From an uncultured Oscillospiraceae bacterium (GTDB lineage: Bacteria; Bacillota; Clostridia; Oscillospirales; Oscillospiraceae), in the NCBI GenBank assembly GCA_910587785.1, contig CAJUOA010000152.1, forward strand, positions 1 through 5,591: a stretch of DNA of 5,591 bases, read 5' to 3'. Under the pieces are notes generated by a model, which saw only the letters and a program-made list of their open reading frames with translations, was not told the origin of the DNA and did no database searches. Position numbers and translations under genes: made by a program. Position 1 is the first letter of the stretch, and every line of letters begins with the position of its first letter. Shown piece after piece: positions 4,875 to 5,591 of the stretch.

Positions 4875-5331
4875 GCGCCAGCCGGTGGCGGCGCTCCGGG
4901 CAAGCGGCAGCCGCCACTACTCCAAAGCCCAATTGGAGGAGCGGGAGGCCCGGGAAGTGAAAGCGCCCCCGGCAGCTTCTATGGACCCGCCGGACTATCT
5001 CCCGGCGTCTCTGGCGAAGAAATTCCGCGCTCTGGCCCCGGTCCTCATCCGCATGGGCATCCTGACCTCCCTGGACGGCGATGGATTAGCCCGGTACCTC
5101 ATTGCGGAGCACAACTACCTCCGCGCCACGAAGCATCTCTTTGAAGCTCTTGCCGCCGGAACGACGGCGGAGGCGGACAAGTGGTCCTCCATCCAGGACC
5201 GCTTCTTCCGGCAGTGCCGGTCCGCCGGAGCGGACCTGGGCCTGACTGTCTCGGGGCGGTGCAGTCTGGAACTGCCGCCCAGTCAGGTGGAGGAGGCGTC
5301 CAGAGAGGAGGCGGAGCTCTTTGGCGACTAA
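4864..5331 (+). CDS. Phage terminase small subunit 2, P27 family
   Basis: A 155-residue protein. ATG 4864 overlaps the methyltransferase end by 11 bp; the ribosome binding site is weak (GGAGAAGG about 12 nt upstream), so translational coupling is likely. The start MPRKRQPVAALRASGSRHYSK is basic. Then P-x-x-L-x-x-x-L-hydrophobic helix PASLAKKFRALAPVLIRMGILTSLDGDGLARYLIAEHNY (about 47-85) and the closing LGLTVSGRCSLELP (125-138) match P27-type small subunits. The gene directly precedes and overlaps the large subunit, the usual position for the true packaging partner, so this one is the more likely working small terminase. It ends in ELFGD. Confidence 0.85.
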   Translation: MPRKRQPVAALRASGSRHYSKAQLEEREAREVKAPPAASMDPPDYLPASLAKKFRALAPVLIRMGILTSLDGDGLARYLIAEHNYLRATKHLFEALAAGTTAEADKWSSIQDRFFRQCRSAGADLGLTVSGRCSLELPPSQVEEASREEAELFGD

Positions 5332-5591
5332 ACGGACCCGCTGGCAGAGCGGCCTGCACCACCCGGTGTCGGTCTACGCCAAACAGGTGACGGCGGGGAA
5401 GCTGCGGGAGATGTGCTGTGAGTATGAGGTCCTGGCCTGCCGCCGCCACCTGGAGGACCTGAAGCGGCAGGGGACGGACGGTTTCCCCTACGTCTTCGAC
5501 ACCACCCGGGCGGACCGGATCATCCGCTGGTTCTCTCAGTGCATCCAAGTCCGGGGGGTCTACGCCGGTCAGCCCATCGAGCCCCAGCCGT
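5321..5591 (+). CDS. Phage terminase large subunit, N-terminus (cut by window edge)
   Basis: An open frame of 90 codons running off the right edge. TTG 5321 is the start supported by GGAGG (5307-5311) at 9-nt spacing; it overlaps the small subunit stop by 11 bp. The first residues HPVSVYAKQVTAGKL (about 14-28), ACRRHLEDLKRQ (39-50), FPYVFDTTRADRIIRWF (55-71) and VYAGQPIEPQP (80-90) match the N-terminal lead-in of HK97-like large terminases, ahead of the Walker A ATPase motif, which would lie beyond this window. The large subunit is the ATP-driven motor and nuclease that cuts and packages phage DNA into the prohead. Confidence 0.88.
   Translation, partial: MATKRTRWQSGLHHPVSVYAKQVTAGKLREMCCEYEVLACRRHLEDLKRQGTDGFPYVFDTTRADRIIRWFSQCIQVRGVYAGQPIEPQP

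Noticed and set aside
1..5591. CRISPR array, tRNA or rRNA genes
   Set aside because: No regularly spaced short repeats with unique spacers, and no cloverleaf or conserved RNA gene sequence seen; the four palindromes are irregularly spaced.

Overview
The window looks like part of a prophage or related mobile element from a high-GC gut Firmicute, probably a Clostridia/Oscillospirales-type host. The evidence is strong AGGAGGTGA-type ribosome binding sites, GC-rich phage genes of Clostridia type, and a packaging module (HNH endonuclease, P27-type small terminases, large terminase). This host assignment is inferred from style, not from a marker gene.

Left part (1-2144): a rearranged region built around two copies of a HUH (rolling-circle-type) replication endonuclease gene. 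The first copy (157 to about 597) keeps the N-terminal half, including the His-hydrophobic-His motif, and then switches to unrelated sequence. The second copy (1410-2144) is full length and has a YxxKE motif. The copies are about 98% identical over about 470 bp. Between them lies an AT-richer insert with two convergent genes: a small Tad2-like (DUF2829) gene at 658-885, a family that includes Thoeris anti-defence proteins, and a minus-strand DUF2513 gene at 874-1287 with its own promoter and terminator. About 50 bp of the 3' end of an unidentified gene occurs twice, at the window start and just after the truncated rep.

A perfect palindrome, GTGTCCAA-S-TTGGACAC, occurs four times: twice before rep copy 1, once as the core of a 29-nt perfect palindrome before rep copy 2, and once inside a terminase small-subunit gene. 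A HUH endonuclease with hairpin-forming palindromes in its leader suggests an origin, an operator or a REP-like mobile repeat. This is the most interesting candidate system in the window.

Right part (2145-5591): a short Cys-rich KTR-type zinc protein with a terminator over its stop codon, an HNH endonuclease, a GC-rich non-coding gap, P27-like small terminase 1, a ParB-domain/adenine methyltransferase fusion, P27-like small terminase 2, and the start of the large terminase. The last four genes are tightly packed or overlapping and read as one packaging operon. The methyltransferase carries a 66-bp imperfect duplication/insertion inside a normally conserved motif.
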